Assembly: GCA_965203305.1 (NCBI GenBank)
Contig: OZ241874.1
Span: 3,534,001 to 3,598,000, forward strand
Source: Bin80 sp965203305
GTDB lineage: Bacteria; Bacteroidota; Rhodothermia; Rhodothermales; Bin80
Direction: 5' to 3'
Length of the DNA stretch: 64,000 nucleotides
In this document: positions 44,662 to 54,415 of the stretch, piece by piece
How positions within the stretch are numbered: the first letter of the stretch is position 1
Layout of the letters: every line of letters starts with the position of its first letter
Notes under the pieces: model-generated
What the model was told of the DNA's origin: nothing
The model's database searches: none
The model's input: only the letters and a program-made list of their open reading frames with translations
Made by a program: the position numbers and the translations under genes

Positions 44662-45786
44662 ATGAAATCTTATCACGCAAAGTCTCCCTTTTTTGTTGGC
44701 ATGGATGTGCACAAGAGGACCATTGCGGTCTGCGTGTACGATCCCAACAGGCGGGTTCTGTTTGACGAGCGGGAGTTGCCGCACGATCTGCCGAAGGTTC
44801 GGAAACATCTTCATCGCATACGGCAGCATTCGCCGGAGCTTCGGTGCTGTTACGAAGCCTCTTCCTGCGGCTACGGCTTGTACCGTGATTTGCAGGGAGA
44901 GGAGGGCATCACCTGCGAAGTGATTGCGCCGTCGTCGATTCCTCGTCGTTCGGGGGATCGAATCAAGACGGATCGCAGAGATGCCAGGAAACTGGCGACC
45001 CTGTATGCGGGCGATCTTCTGACGGCGATCTGTGTTCCGGGCAAGGAGCAGGAAGAGCTTCGCGCTCTGGTGCGTTGTCGGGCCTCCCATGTGGACAGCA
45101 TCCCCCGCCTCAAACAACAGATCCTGGCGTTTCTCCAACTCCGGGGCTTTGCCTATGGAACAGGAACCCACTGGACCAAGACATTTCGGACGTGGGTCTG
45201 TGGATTGCCGATGAGTGAAGTAGACCAGATCACCCTCAACAGTTCCTGGTTTCATCTTGCCCAACTGGAACAGCAAGTGCTCCAGTTGGAAGCCAAGCTG
45301 GCAGAGATGGCGGACACAGACCTGTACTGTACACAGGTTCGGACCCTCATGGCGTTCCGTGGCATTGGTCTGGTGACCGCGTTCACGCTGGTGGCAGAGT
45401 TGGGCGGCCTTCGCCGGTTCGCTCATCCTCGCCAGTTGATGGGCTATCTGGGGCTGGTTCCCAGCGAACATAGTTCGGGAGAACACACCCGGCGGGGTGG
45501 GATCACCAAAACGGGAAATGGGCATGTTCGGAAAGCTCTGGTCTCTGTCGCATGGAAATATGCGTATCCCCCACGGGGCAGTGCAACACTTCGGGAACGC
45601 CAAAGCATGGTCTCGGCAGAGATCGTGGCGATGGCCCAGAAAGCACAGCACCGACTGTACAAACGTTTTCGTACACTGGCAGAAACCAAGTCGCGGTGCA
45701 CCGCCAATACCGCGGTAGCCCGCGAACGGGTGGGGTTCCTCTGGGCGGCCCTGCACTTGAAGAATCCCCTGATTCAAACAACTTGA
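44662..45786 (+). CDS. IS110-family DEDD recombinase
   Basis: 374 residues from the ATG at 44662 (MKSYHAKSPFFVGMDVHKR); the longer upstream frame lacks conservation. N-terminal RuvC-like DEDD domain: Asp in GMDVHKRTIAV, Glu in CCYEASSCGYGLYRDL, Asp residues in IKTDRRDARKLATLY. C-terminal transposase_20 domain: FRGIGLVTAFTLVAELG, RRFAHPRQLMGYLGLVPSE and the catalytic-Ser block SSGEHTRRGGITKTGN. IS110 enzymes are guided by a structured bridge (seek) RNA from the element's non-coding end. The frame is intact. The adjoining downstream element is ISNCY copy 2. Confidence 0.94.
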   Translation: MKSYHAKSPFFVGMDVHKRTIAVCVYDPNRRVLFDERELPHDLPKVRKHLHRIRQHSPELRCCYEASSCGYGLYRDLQGEEGITCEVIAPSSIPRRSGDRIKTDRRDARKLATLYAGDLLTAICVPGKEQEELRALVRCRASHVDSIPRLKQQILAFLQLRGFAYGTGTHWTKTFRTWVCGLPMSEVDQITLNSSWFHLAQLEQQVLQLEAKLAEMADTDLYCTQVRTLMAFRGIGLVTAFTLVAELGGLRRFAHPRQLMGYLGLVPSEHSSGEHTRRGGITKTGNGHVRKALVSVAWKYAYPPRGSATLRERQSMVSAEIVAMAQKAQHRLYKRFRTLAETKSRCTANTAVARERVGFLWAALHLKNPLIQTT

Positions 45787-45794
45787 CACGAACC

Positions 45795-46038
45795 ATGATA
45801 ACGTGACGTAGGGAGGGGTGATCGGCACGGTGGGAGGATCCACGTTTATACCTTGCGATAGCCAGCCCTTGGCTGGTGAATGCGCGTTCTCAGATAGTGG
45901 CAGCTCCGTACGAACCGAAACCATGCGGTATAGTCCTTCGGGGCCAAGCACGCGAATACCAGAATGATGTAGCCGTCGAAGCCGCCAGATCACCTCTCCA
46001 CAGGTCAAACCTGACATCCCTCATGTAACCCCTGAACA
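45795..46038 (+). ncRNA. Candidate IS110 bridge/seek RNA region
   Basis: A 244-bp gene-free stretch between the IS110 stop and the ISNCY copy. It contains a CCAGCC/GGCTGG hairpin near 45863-45878 and a stem closed by a TTCG loop near 45931-45945. IS1111-group members of IS110 encode their guide RNA downstream of the recombinase gene; this is the longer of the two non-coding flanks. Limits and structure are inferred. Confidence 0.4.
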
Positions 46039-46042
46039 TATA

Positions 46043-47915
46043 TAGTGTCTGTCCGAAAACACGGGATATATGGGTTTGCGCTGGTTCCTGTGCGCATTTT
46101 TGGGGATATTTCTTTTCTAAAGAAGTCCACTTTTTGGGGGATATGATCGTATAAGCCCTGAAACCCGTTCATCTTTTTCCTTTTGCTGAGATGAGAAAAG
46201 TCATTGAACCTCAACTTGAGATTGGATGGAAGCCTCTGGAAGAGATCACGCTGCCCCTTCACAATCGGGATGATTTCTATCTGTGCATGACGGCCATTTT
46301 GCATCTTTACCATGATGTTTTGCTGCGTGCGCGTCTGTTTTCCCGGTTGGCGGAGATTTTTCCTGCGGGGGTTCGGACGGATCGGGGGCGTCCGGGGATG
46401 TTTGCATGGCGCATCTTCGTGCTGGGGGTGCTGAAGCAGGTTCTTCGGTGCGACTATCAGAGACTGGCCATGCTGGCCACGGAAGTGCAGGTTTTGCGAC
46501 AGATTCTGTTCCATTCCGAATTTGACGATACGGTCTACTGTCCGCAGACCTTGCAGGACAATCTTTCTCTTCTGACCTCCGAGATTCTGGCAGAATTCAT
46601 TCAAATGGTGGCAGAGTGCGGACAGAAGGTGGCGGGAAAGCAGGAGGGGGAGGTGTTGCAGGGGCGGTGCGATTCCAAGGTGTGCAAGACCAATGTGGAG
46701 TTTCCCTCTGATCTGCGCCTTCTTCGGGATTCTGTCTGCGGGGGACTTCGGGAATGTGCCAAAACCGCGGATGCGCTGGATGTACCGGGCTGGCAGCAGA
46801 TACAGCATCTGATGAAGACGGTAGAGAAGGCCCACAAGCCGGTATGTATCGCCAGGAAATACAAATCCCGTCCGGGCAAGGTTCGCTATTTCTTGCGTCT
46901 GTGTCGGAAGCGGGGCAGAAAAGTAGTGGACTTTCTGCGGAACCTGCATGACAGGAAAACAGAGCTGGAGCGGAAACAGGCAACGGGTTCGCTCACCAAG
47001 GCGGAAGAGAAGATGCTGAACACCGTGCTCCGTGCGATGCAGCGAATCTATTCTTTTCTGGGGTATATGGCGGTATTGCACGATCAGGTGCGTCGTCGGG
47101 TCTTGCATGGAGAGAAGATTCCGCATCGTGAGAAGATATTTTCGATCACCAAGCCGTTTACCCGCTGGATCGTGAAAGGGAAAGAAGGGGTGCTGTGCGA
47201 GTTGGGGGTTCCGGTGGCGATTATAGAAGATCAGTACCCGTTTATTCTGGGGCATGAGATTCTGTGGACGGGGACGGACAAGGATGTGGCGGTCTCGCTC
47301 ACGGGGAGCGTGCAGGAGCAGTTTCCTTCCCTGCGTGAATGTTCGTATGATCGGGGTTTTTACAGTCCGGAGGTTCGGGAGAAGTTGGATGAGATGCTGG
47401 ATGTGAATGCGATGCCGAAGAAAGGGAGGATGACGAAGGAAGAGCAGGAGCGGCAAAGCGATCCTGCCTTCCAGCGCGCAAGGAAACGCCATCCGGGCGT
47501 GGAATCCGCGCTGAACAACCTGGATCATCGGGGCTGGAATCTGGTGCGGGAAACAAGCCGGGAAGGCTTTGCCCGAGTCGTAGCGACCGCTATTCTGGCC
47601 GCCAATGTCCACCGACTGGGGAGGCTGCTCCGGGAACAGGAGATCATCAAGAAAGCGAAACGACGACGAAAGCTCGCCGCATAGGCGTGCATCCCCCCTT
47701 TCTTGCGGATTGACGAGGTGCCAAATTCAGGTGAATGCCAGAGGTACGTCCGATTCCTGCGAAGGAGGCACAAATGTACACCAATTCCCCCAAAATCCGC
47801 CCTCAAAACGGGAAGAATCTCCCCACTCCAGTCCATTTTGCGTCCAATATGACAGGAGATCTGCCCCGCCCCTGTTGCCAGTTCCCGAAAATCGGCAATT
47901 TTCGGATGGACACTA
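46043..47915 (+). mobile_element. ISNCY-type insertion sequence, copy 2
   Basis: 1873 bp, same termini and length as 10280-12152, with no base difference noticed across the element. Left flank TATA (46039-46042); on the right, TA separates it from the first tandem MITE at 47918. Recent duplication is implied. Confidence 0.85.
46191..47684 (+). CDS. ISNCY-family transposase (copy 2)
   Basis: 497 residues, identical in protein sequence to the copy at 10428-11921, with the same three acidic catalytic residues (Asp 161, Asp about 385, Glu about 437). Intact and probably active. If so, it could also move the MITEs at 47918-48505 and 34561-34853, whose left tips match its own. Confidence 0.92.
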   Translation: MRKVIEPQLEIGWKPLEEITLPLHNRDDFYLCMTAILHLYHDVLLRARLFSRLAEIFPAGVRTDRGRPGMFAWRIFVLGVLKQVLRCDYQRLAMLATEVQVLRQILFHSEFDDTVYCPQTLQDNLSLLTSEILAEFIQMVAECGQKVAGKQEGEVLQGRCDSKVCKTNVEFPSDLRLLRDSVCGGLRECAKTADALDVPGWQQIQHLMKTVEKAHKPVCIARKYKSRPGKVRYFLRLCRKRGRKVVDFLRNLHDRKTELERKQATGSLTKAEEKMLNTVLRAMQRIYSFLGYMAVLHDQVRRRVLHGEKIPHREKIFSITKPFTRWIVKGKEGVLCELGVPVAIIEDQYPFILGHEILWTGTDKDVAVSLTGSVQEQFPSLRECSYDRGFYSPEVREKLDEMLDVNAMPKKGRMTKEEQERQSDPAFQRARKRHPGVESALNNLDHRGWNLVRETSREGFARVVATAILAANVHRLGRLLREQEIIKKAKRRRKLAA

Positions 47916-47917
47916 TA

Positions 47918-48211
47918 TAGTGTCTGTCCGAAAATTCACAGCAACCCCAAATATGGGGGATTCCAGAGGCATTTTGCCCCACAGGGTCATGCATGGAGCG
48001 ATTCAGATGCTCGTTCGCTATGAGGGGATTCGGGGAAATTTCGCACGAAGATTGTGTGTTTATGGACGCCGTTTGGGGATTTGATGCTCCAATCCGCCAA
48101 AGGGCTTCCATCTTCGTCAGGAAAAATACCAAAAAATATCTCCCAAAACCCCCTCATACGCTCTCTAAACGGCATATATTGGCAATATTCTGAATTTTCT
48201 GACGGCCACTA
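47918..48211. mobile_element. MITE, copy a (294 bp)
   Basis: Left tip TAGTGTCTGTCCGAAAA, right tip TTTTCTGACGGCCACTA. Inserted in the TATA flank of ISNCY copy 2, with a single TA between. The interior is closely similar to copies b and c; no gene, only chance frames. Confidence 0.88.
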
Positions 48212-48213
48212 TA

Positions 48214-48505
48214 TAGTGTCTGTCCGAAAATTCACAGCAACCCCCAATACGGGGGATTCCAGAGGCATTTTGCCCCACAGCGTCATGTATGGCGCGATTC
48301 AGATGCTCGTTCGCTATGAGAGATTCGGGGAAATCTTGCGCGAAGATTTCGTGTTTATGGATGCCGTTCGGGGATTTGATGCTCCAATCCGCCAAAGGGC
48401 TTCCATCTTCGTCAGGAAAAATACCAAAAAATATCTCCAAAAACCCCTCATACGCTCTCGAAACGGCATATATTGGCGATATTCTGAATTTTCGGACAGA
48501 CACTA
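48214..48505. mobile_element. MITE, copy b (292 bp)
   Basis: Head-to-tail with copy a, separated by TA. Left tip TAGTGTCTGTCCGAAAA and right tip TTTTCGGACAGACACTA form a perfect 17-bp inverted repeat, the best-preserved ends of the three copies. Confidence 0.88.
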
Positions 48506-49121
48506 TATCGCCCCGTGAAGCTCTGCCGCTGGAGCCGTCCTACTATACTAGGTATAGAGAAGCCCCCTCTGCCTCGGCATTAGCCCTTTTGATGCTCATT
48601 GTTGAGTGATTCCAAAGCCTGAAATCCTGGATCGGTGGAAAACAGAAGATATTAGTACCCAGCATGGTTCAGTGTACAGCCCTCGGAGGTTCCCTGCTGG
48701 TTGGAAGACTGGGGAGGAACACTCCAGCCTTCGGTAGAACTTGTCACGGAAATCACAGAATATCCACCTCTGCCCTAAATGCTGTGAGATGTAAATTTCC
48801 CTGACGGATACATCTCAATAGGCCGTATTGACGAGGCAGAACGGATCAAGTCCCCCCGTTTACTGAGATTCTGTATGATATCCAGGAATCCCGTGACCAG
48901 ATATCACTACCTGCGGGCCGTACATGACTGGTCTGTCGTTGCCAGAGCAGTGGTGAGCGACATTGCCTCCATCTGATGAACTTAATCATTTCGTATTTAT
49001 TACAGTTTCCTTTATAATTCCCTCCGCCATGGACAAATGTTTGGGGAGATCGCTGTCTGTCCGTATATTCTAACGTACCGACAGCCTCCATCACTGCGGG
49101 ACACCTCTGCCAGAAGCTCCC
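48506..49121. other. Intergenic region with no recognisable gene
   Basis: 616 bp between the MITEs and the helicase gene. Short hairpin CTATAC-tag-GTATAG near 48545. The string TACAGTTTCCTTTATAA at 49001-49017 also occurs at 850-866 beside the DUF262 fragment. No protein-coding frame with support. Confidence 0.45.
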
Positions 49122-52100
49122 ATGCTTGAATCACAGCCTGAAGATCTCCATGATTTTCAGGATACTCCCCCTGAAAATGATCCGGTGCCGGAAAGTGTCC
49201 CGCCCCCAAAGGGCTGGGACAAGACGATCAAGTATCTGAAGGAGCAGCTCATTGATACCAGCAAGCGGAATCGGCTGATTAACTCCCCCATTGGCAGAGA
49301 TCGGGGAAAATACCTTGATATAGTGGAGGAGCGTTCCGATGAAGTTTTCCGGCTGCTGGTACATCGCAGAAAGAGAATGCTGTTCTCCCATTCCGCAGGG
49401 ACATACAGCGAGCCGGAAAACACAGAGACATTTTTTGTCCCTGATCCAGACCCTCCAGATGCCAGACATACAGATCTCAAGCTGCAGACCCGCCTGACCA
49501 AGGATGCACTGCACAAGCGACTCCTGGAACTCTATCGTTACTCAAACAGCTCTATTGAGGAGCAGGGATTCAACCCGCTATTCCTTGTTCTGGGCTTCGT
49601 GCGCTGGTATGAGAGCAGTTCTTCCGAACTGGAACGGCACGCACCTCTCGTACTTCTCCCCGTTGAGCTTGTCCGGGAAAGCGTAAAATCAAACTTCAGA
49701 CTAGTTTTACGAGATGAAGATCTGGAACCCAATCACTCATTTGATGCCCTGATCAAGAGTGACTTTGACCTCAACCTCCCGCCGTGGCCAGAGACAGATG
49801 AATGGGTGCCTTCTGACTATTTTGCACAAGTAAATGAAATGGTCAGCACCCGGGAACGGTGGGAGGTATGCCCGAACATCATGCAGCTGGGATTCTATTC
49901 GTCCGGCAGGTTTCTGATGTCGCGAGATCTGGACAAGGCAGAACCTACGGATCTTCTGGAGCAGCTGTTTGAAGGGTTTGATGATGTTTCCTTGCCGGAT
50001 AGCGAGGAGCTTGATTACCGATATGCAGACCCTCGTGACCTTGGCCACATTATGGAAGCAGATGCCTCCCAGACATGGGTGATTGCTGCCGCGAGGGATG
50101 GCCGCAATATGGTAGTTCAGGGGCCGCCCGGAACAGGAAAATCGCAAACCATCGCCAACATCATTGCCGTATCGGTTCGTGACAACCAGAAAGTACTGTT
50201 TGTGGCAGAGAAACAGGCAGCACTTGATGTCGTGTACGAACGGCTCAAATCATGCGGACTTGCCCCCCTGTGCCTGAACATGCATTCCACCAAGGGCCAA
50301 AAGAAAACCGTATATGCCGATCTGGGGGAAACTCTGAAACTGGGCCGTCCACTGGCAGGGAATCCGTCTGAATATGAGCACCTGAGATCCGTGCGGGATC
50401 AACTGAACGAATTCTCGGATCAGTTGCATGCTGTTGACGAGGTGACTGGAGAAACATTTTACCTGACCATCGGACTGCTGACCAAACTGATCGCAGACGA
50501 AGACCTGCCAAGACCGGACTATCATGTGGAAAAAGCAGCTGCATGGAACCGTGAACAGGCGGACGAGGCGCGGGAAGAAATTGAACGACTCGCTGACTTG
50601 ACGAAAGAGTTCGGACCGGAAGGATCACATATCTGGAGGGGGGCGAACCAATACTTGGATCCAATGAAACGCGGCCGTCTCCAGAATAGGCTGGGACATC
50701 TGCAAGATGCACTGGAAGATCTCCACTCCTGCCTCCGGGAGGTGTGCGGAGCACTCAGCATGAATGCAGAGGGAGGACTGGCATTTGCAGACAAGGTACT
50801 GCAACTGACCCGAGCCATGGATGCCAGGCCATCTGATGCAGACCGGCTGGTGCATATATCGGGAGTTGGCAAGCACTCCAGGAAGCTGCGGACATTGCTT
50901 GAGGATATTCAGGAGCAGCAGAGAGTTCGGTCTGAACTGGATATGGCTGTAATTTCCAGTGCCCTTGACAGGGACTGGACCTCCGAACACCAGGCAATCA
51001 CCAAACACAGATCTTCCCCCTTTCGGTGGTTCCGGGGTTCCTATCGCGCCGCGATCAAGCAGATCAAGACAGTCGCCAAAGACCCGCCCAATTCCAATAC
51101 AGAACGACTGAAGCTTCTGGGTACGCTCATTCATCACAAAACACAGGTACAGGAAATAGGGGAGCGACAGACACTGGGAGAACTTGTTGCTGGTCCTTTG
51201 TGGCGTGGACTGAAGACAGATATTGCGGGCATGCTTGAACCTGTCCGGTGGATCCAGGAGCAGATTGAAGTGCTCGGATCGCCCGATGCACTAAAGAAGC
51301 AGATAGATCAATGGCCCGAAACTGCAGATGCAAGTGCGCTGGCAAGCAGGCTCCACAATTGCATCCGGGAAGCGGAGGAGAAGTGGGAGAAGGTTGCAGA
51401 TGTCTGTGACCTGAACCTGCAGCTGGCATTCGATGAGGAGTCCATTCGCAATGTGCCACTCACCACGATCATGGAGAGGATGTCTGCCTGGAGAAGAGAT
51501 CCCGAGGGACAGGCTGACTGGATTCGACTGCATGACATGGCAAATACCGTCGCTGATCGGGGGCTGGAAGAAATTCGAAGGAGACTGGCGGATGGCAGCC
51601 TTGCACCGAAGCACGCCTGCGGTACCTATGACTATGTTCGCGCGGAAGCCGTCTATCACCGGCTCACGAGACTCAACCCCGACCTGGAAAAGATCAGTGG
51701 ACGCAACAGATCCGGTCTTGTGGAAAAGTTCAGGAAACTGGATGCCTCCCTTTTGGATCTCAGTGCACAGGAAGTTATGTCTGCGCATTATGAATCCATT
51801 CCCGAAGGTACTCGCGGGGAGATGGGAGTGCTCCGCGGAGAGGCGCAAAAGAAAACCCGCCATATGGCACTGCGCAGGCTGCTGACCGAAGCGGGAGATG
51901 CTGTACAGATGCTAAAGCCAGTCTTTTTGATGAGTCCGCAGTCTGTTGCCCGGTATCTGGACCCGGACGGACTGAAATTTGATCTCCTGCTGATTGACGA
52001 AGCCAGTCAGGTGCGGCCTGCCGATGCCATTGGGGCCATGATGCGATCCAAACGTGCCATCATTGTCGGAGACCAGAAACAGCTTCCCCCTACCTCATTT

Positions 52101-53882
52101 TTCGAGAAACTGGTCAACAGCGAGGAAGAGGACGGAGAGGAACAGGAAACGGAGGAGCGTATGGCAAGACAGATCAAGGATATGGAAAGCATTCTTGCTC
52201 TCTGCGAGGGCCGCGGCATGCCTGACTACATGCTGAAGTGGCATTATCGGTCACAGCATGAATCGCTGATTGCGGTTTCCAACAAGGAATTCTACAGAAA
52301 TGAGCTTGTCTGCCCGCCCAGTCCGGCCTCTTTGAGCAGCAACCTGGGACTGACCTTCAAATTTGTTGGCGGAACATACCGCCGGGGCAAAGGCAAAAGT
52401 GACAACCCTGAGGAAGCCAAAGCGGTGATGAACGCCGTCCTTGAACACGCGAGGCAGCGACCGGGGGAATCTCTCGGCGTGGTGGCCATGAGCACATCGC
52501 AACAGGTTACGATTCAAAATGAAGCAGAACGGATGCGGGCCATACACCCGGAGCTTGATTCCTTCTGCAGCAAGAACAGGGAGAATCCCTTCTTTGTCAA
52601 AAACCTGGAAACTGTGCAGGGAGACGAGCGGGATGTAATCTTCATTTCCATTGGATACGGGAGAACGGAAGGAGGACAGCTCTTTCAGAATTTTGGACCG
52701 GTTTCCAGCGAAGGTGGAGAGCGTCGGCTCAATGTATTGTTTACCAGAGCAAAGAAGCGTTGCCGTGTGTTTGCCTCCATCCGGCACACGGATATCAGGC
52801 ATGATCAGGCAACGCACAGAGGCCCGCTGGTTCTCCGGACATTTCTCAAATATGCAGAAACCGGAGAAATGGATGTGCCTGTCATTGCCGGGAAGGAACC
52901 GGACAGTGCATTTGAGGAGGCTGTCGGGGATGCCATCCGGGGATATGGATACAAGGTGGATTATCAGGTGGGATCCGATGGATTCCTGATTGATCTTGCC
53001 GTCAGAAATCCAGACAATGAAAGCGGGTATGTGCTGGCAATTGAATGCGATGGAGCACGATACCATTCCTCCCGCTGGGCACGGGAGCGGGACCGGATGC
53101 GGCAGCATCTCCTGGAAGGCAAGGGCTGGACCTTCCACCGCATATGGAGCACAGACTGGTTCAGGAATCCCGAAACCGAAACCCGAGAAGCAGTAGAAGC
53201 TGTTCGCCGGGCCTGCATCAAAAAGGATACGTCTCCTCCGAAAACGGAAACAAGAAGGCCTCCAGTGGAGAGAGAGGAGCATAAAGAGCCATCACCGGAG
53301 CCAAAGAATTTTTACAAAGAATTCACGTACAGAAAAGGTAGAGCAACTTCAGACCCGACCTACAATCAGATTCATGATACCCCCGACAGGAAAATTGCGG
53401 ATGTGATTGCACAGCTTGTTACAGTGGAGGGACCCGTTCACAGGGATATTGTTGTCCGAAAGATTCGAGAGATATGGGGATATGACCAGACAGGGAGAAT
53501 AATAAGAGAAAGAATCAATCAGGCAATCCAATTCTCTGTACGCAGGGGTATGGTAAAAAAATGTACTCTGGATCCGAGCTTTCTGACAGTGCCCTCAACT
53601 GAAGTACATGTGCGAGACCGGAGCGAGCTGGAAGATTCTTTTATGAAGAAACCGGAGAGAATTCCTCCCGAGGAGTATCGGATTGCAATCCTGCGTGCCG
53701 TGGAGCGATGTCTTGCGATCAGTGAGAACGATTGTGCGATTGAGGCCAACCGCATGTTCGGATTCAGGTCAACCAGCGAGGGCTTCAGAGAACAGGTGGC
53801 CACACAGATCGGATCCCTGATCCGTGAGGGAAAGCTAGTCCGCCAGCCGGATGGAAGGATCAGATCTCCGGGCAGCGACTGA
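49122..53882 (+). CDS. DUF4011 / SF1 helicase / endonuclease-like / DUF3320 protein
   Basis: 1586 residues. N-terminal DUF4011 region (about 30-300: LKEQLIDTSKRNRLIN, NPLFLVLGFVRWYES). SF1 helicase core split by a long helical insertion: Walker A GPPGTGKSQT (about 334), Walker B LLIDEASQVRPADAIG (about 957), GDQKQLPPTSFF, WHYRSQHESLI, ETVQGDERDVI and RRLNVLFTRAKKR. Then a Vsr-like MTES_1575 nuclease domain (about 1260-1370) with LAIECDGARYHSS and RDRMRQHLLEGKGW, and a C-terminal DUF3320-type region. This architecture is widespread in defence islands and suspected of antiviral action. Single gene; OsmC genes converge on it. Confidence 0.9.
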   Translation: MLESQPEDLHDFQDTPPENDPVPESVPPPKGWDKTIKYLKEQLIDTSKRNRLINSPIGRDRGKYLDIVEERSDEVFRLLVHRRKRMLFSHSAGTYSEPENTETFFVPDPDPPDARHTDLKLQTRLTKDALHKRLLELYRYSNSSIEEQGFNPLFLVLGFVRWYESSSSELERHAPLVLLPVELVRESVKSNFRLVLRDEDLEPNHSFDALIKSDFDLNLPPWPETDEWVPSDYFAQVNEMVSTRERWEVCPNIMQLGFYSSGRFLMSRDLDKAEPTDLLEQLFEGFDDVSLPDSEELDYRYADPRDLGHIMEADASQTWVIAAARDGRNMVVQGPPGTGKSQTIANIIAVSVRDNQKVLFVAEKQAALDVVYERLKSCGLAPLCLNMHSTKGQKKTVYADLGETLKLGRPLAGNPSEYEHLRSVRDQLNEFSDQLHAVDEVTGETFYLTIGLLTKLIADEDLPRPDYHVEKAAAWNREQADEAREEIERLADLTKEFGPEGSHIWRGANQYLDPMKRGRLQNRLGHLQDALEDLHSCLREVCGALSMNAEGGLAFADKVLQLTRAMDARPSDADRLVHISGVGKHSRKLRTLLEDIQEQQRVRSELDMAVISSALDRDWTSEHQAITKHRSSPFRWFRGSYRAAIKQIKTVAKDPPNSNTERLKLLGTLIHHKTQVQEIGERQTLGELVAGPLWRGLKTDIAGMLEPVRWIQEQIEVLGSPDALKKQIDQWPETADASALASRLHNCIREAEEKWEKVADVCDLNLQLAFDEESIRNVPLTTIMERMSAWRRDPEGQADWIRLHDMANTVADRGLEEIRRRLADGSLAPKHACGTYDYVRAEAVYHRLTRLNPDLEKISGRNRSGLVEKFRKLDASLLDLSAQEVMSAHYESIPEGTRGEMGVLRGEAQKKTRHMALRRLLTEAGDAVQMLKPVFLMSPQSVARYLDPDGLKFDLLLIDEASQVRPADAIGAMMRSKRAIIVGDQKQLPPTSFFEKLVNSEEEDGEEQETEERMARQIKDMESILALCEGRGMPDYMLKWHYRSQHESLIAVSNKEFYRNELVCPPSPASLSSNLGLTFKFVGGTYRRGKGKSDNPEEAKAVMNAVLEHARQRPGESLGVVAMSTSQQVTIQNEAERMRAIHPELDSFCSKNRENPFFVKNLETVQGDERDVIFISIGYGRTEGGQLFQNFGPVSSEGGERRLNVLFTRAKKRCRVFASIRHTDIRHDQATHRGPLVLRTFLKYAETGEMDVPVIAGKEPDSAFEEAVGDAIRGYGYKVDYQVGSDGFLIDLAVRNPDNESGYVLAIECDGARYHSSRWARERDRMRQHLLEGKGWTFHRIWSTDWFRNPETETREAVEAVRRACIKKDTSPPKTETRRPPVEREEHKEPSPEPKNFYKEFTYRKGRATSDPTYNQIHDTPDRKIADVIAQLVTVEGPVHRDIVVRKIREIWGYDQTGRIIRERINQAIQFSVRRGMVKKCTLDPSFLTVPSTEVHVRDRSELEDSFMKKPERIPPEEYRIAILRAVERCLAISENDCAIEANRMFGFRSTSEGFREQVATQIGSLIREGKLVRQPDGRIRSPGSD

Positions 53883-53968
53883 CCAATATCAACCCCTTCC
53901 TGGGGAAGAGGAGGCTCTCACATACTTCTAACGCCTGGGACAGACTCGCCCGCCCGAATACCAGCCGG

Positions 53969-54400
53969 TCAACTCACGAGATGTGCGTCCGCACTGATCT
54001 CCGCACTGGCGTACAGCTTCGCAACCGGACAACCTGTCCGAGTTGCTTCCGCAGCTTCCTGGAGTGTATTTTCGTCAACCCCAGGCACATTGGCACGGAC
54101 AACCAGATCAATATTTGAAATATGGAACCCGCCCGCTGGATCAGGTCCAAGCGTGACAGAAGCACGCGTACTTACATGGGTTACGGTATGACCACGACCG
54201 TCCAGTTCGTTGGACAGTGCCATGGAGAAGCATCCCGCAATCGCGGCCGCGACCAGGTCTTCAGGGCCTACCCCGGGATCTCCCTCAAAGCGGGACCGAA
54301 AGGTAAAGGGAGCATCCAGAGAACCTCGTTCGGTCTTGATGTGCCCGCTTCCAGATTTGAGATCTCCTTTCCAGGAGGCATTGGCATGATTTACACTCAT
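53969..54400 (-). CDS. OsmC-family protein
   Basis: 143 residues, OsmC fold size. The two redox cysteines are in AAIAGCFSMALSNEL and RTGCPVAKLY, and the N-terminal SGHIKTERGSLDAPFTFRSRFEG matches the SACOL1771/OsmC subgroup (quoted over 20 in part only by sense: key residues Gly-Ser-Leu-Asp and Pro-Phe-Thr). OsmC proteins are thiol peroxidases that reduce organic hydroperoxides in the cytoplasm. A second OsmC gene lies 15 bp upstream on the same strand, so the two probably form an operon. Confidence 0.92.
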   Translation of the reverse strand: MSVNHANASWKGDLKSGSGHIKTERGSLDAPFTFRSRFEGDPGVGPEDLVAAAIAGCFSMALSNELDGRGHTVTHVSTRASVTLGPDPAGGFHISNIDLVVRANVPGVDENTLQEAAEATRTGCPVAKLYASAEISADAHLVS

Positions 54401-54415
54401 TGTAATCGGATAATT

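Noticed and set aside
44653..46017. 454-codon minus-strand frame over IS110
   Set aside because: Shadow of the IS110 recombinase and its flank; no motif.
48214..48505. Frames within the MITEs as small genes
   Set aside because: They differ in length and frame between copies and cross the element tips.
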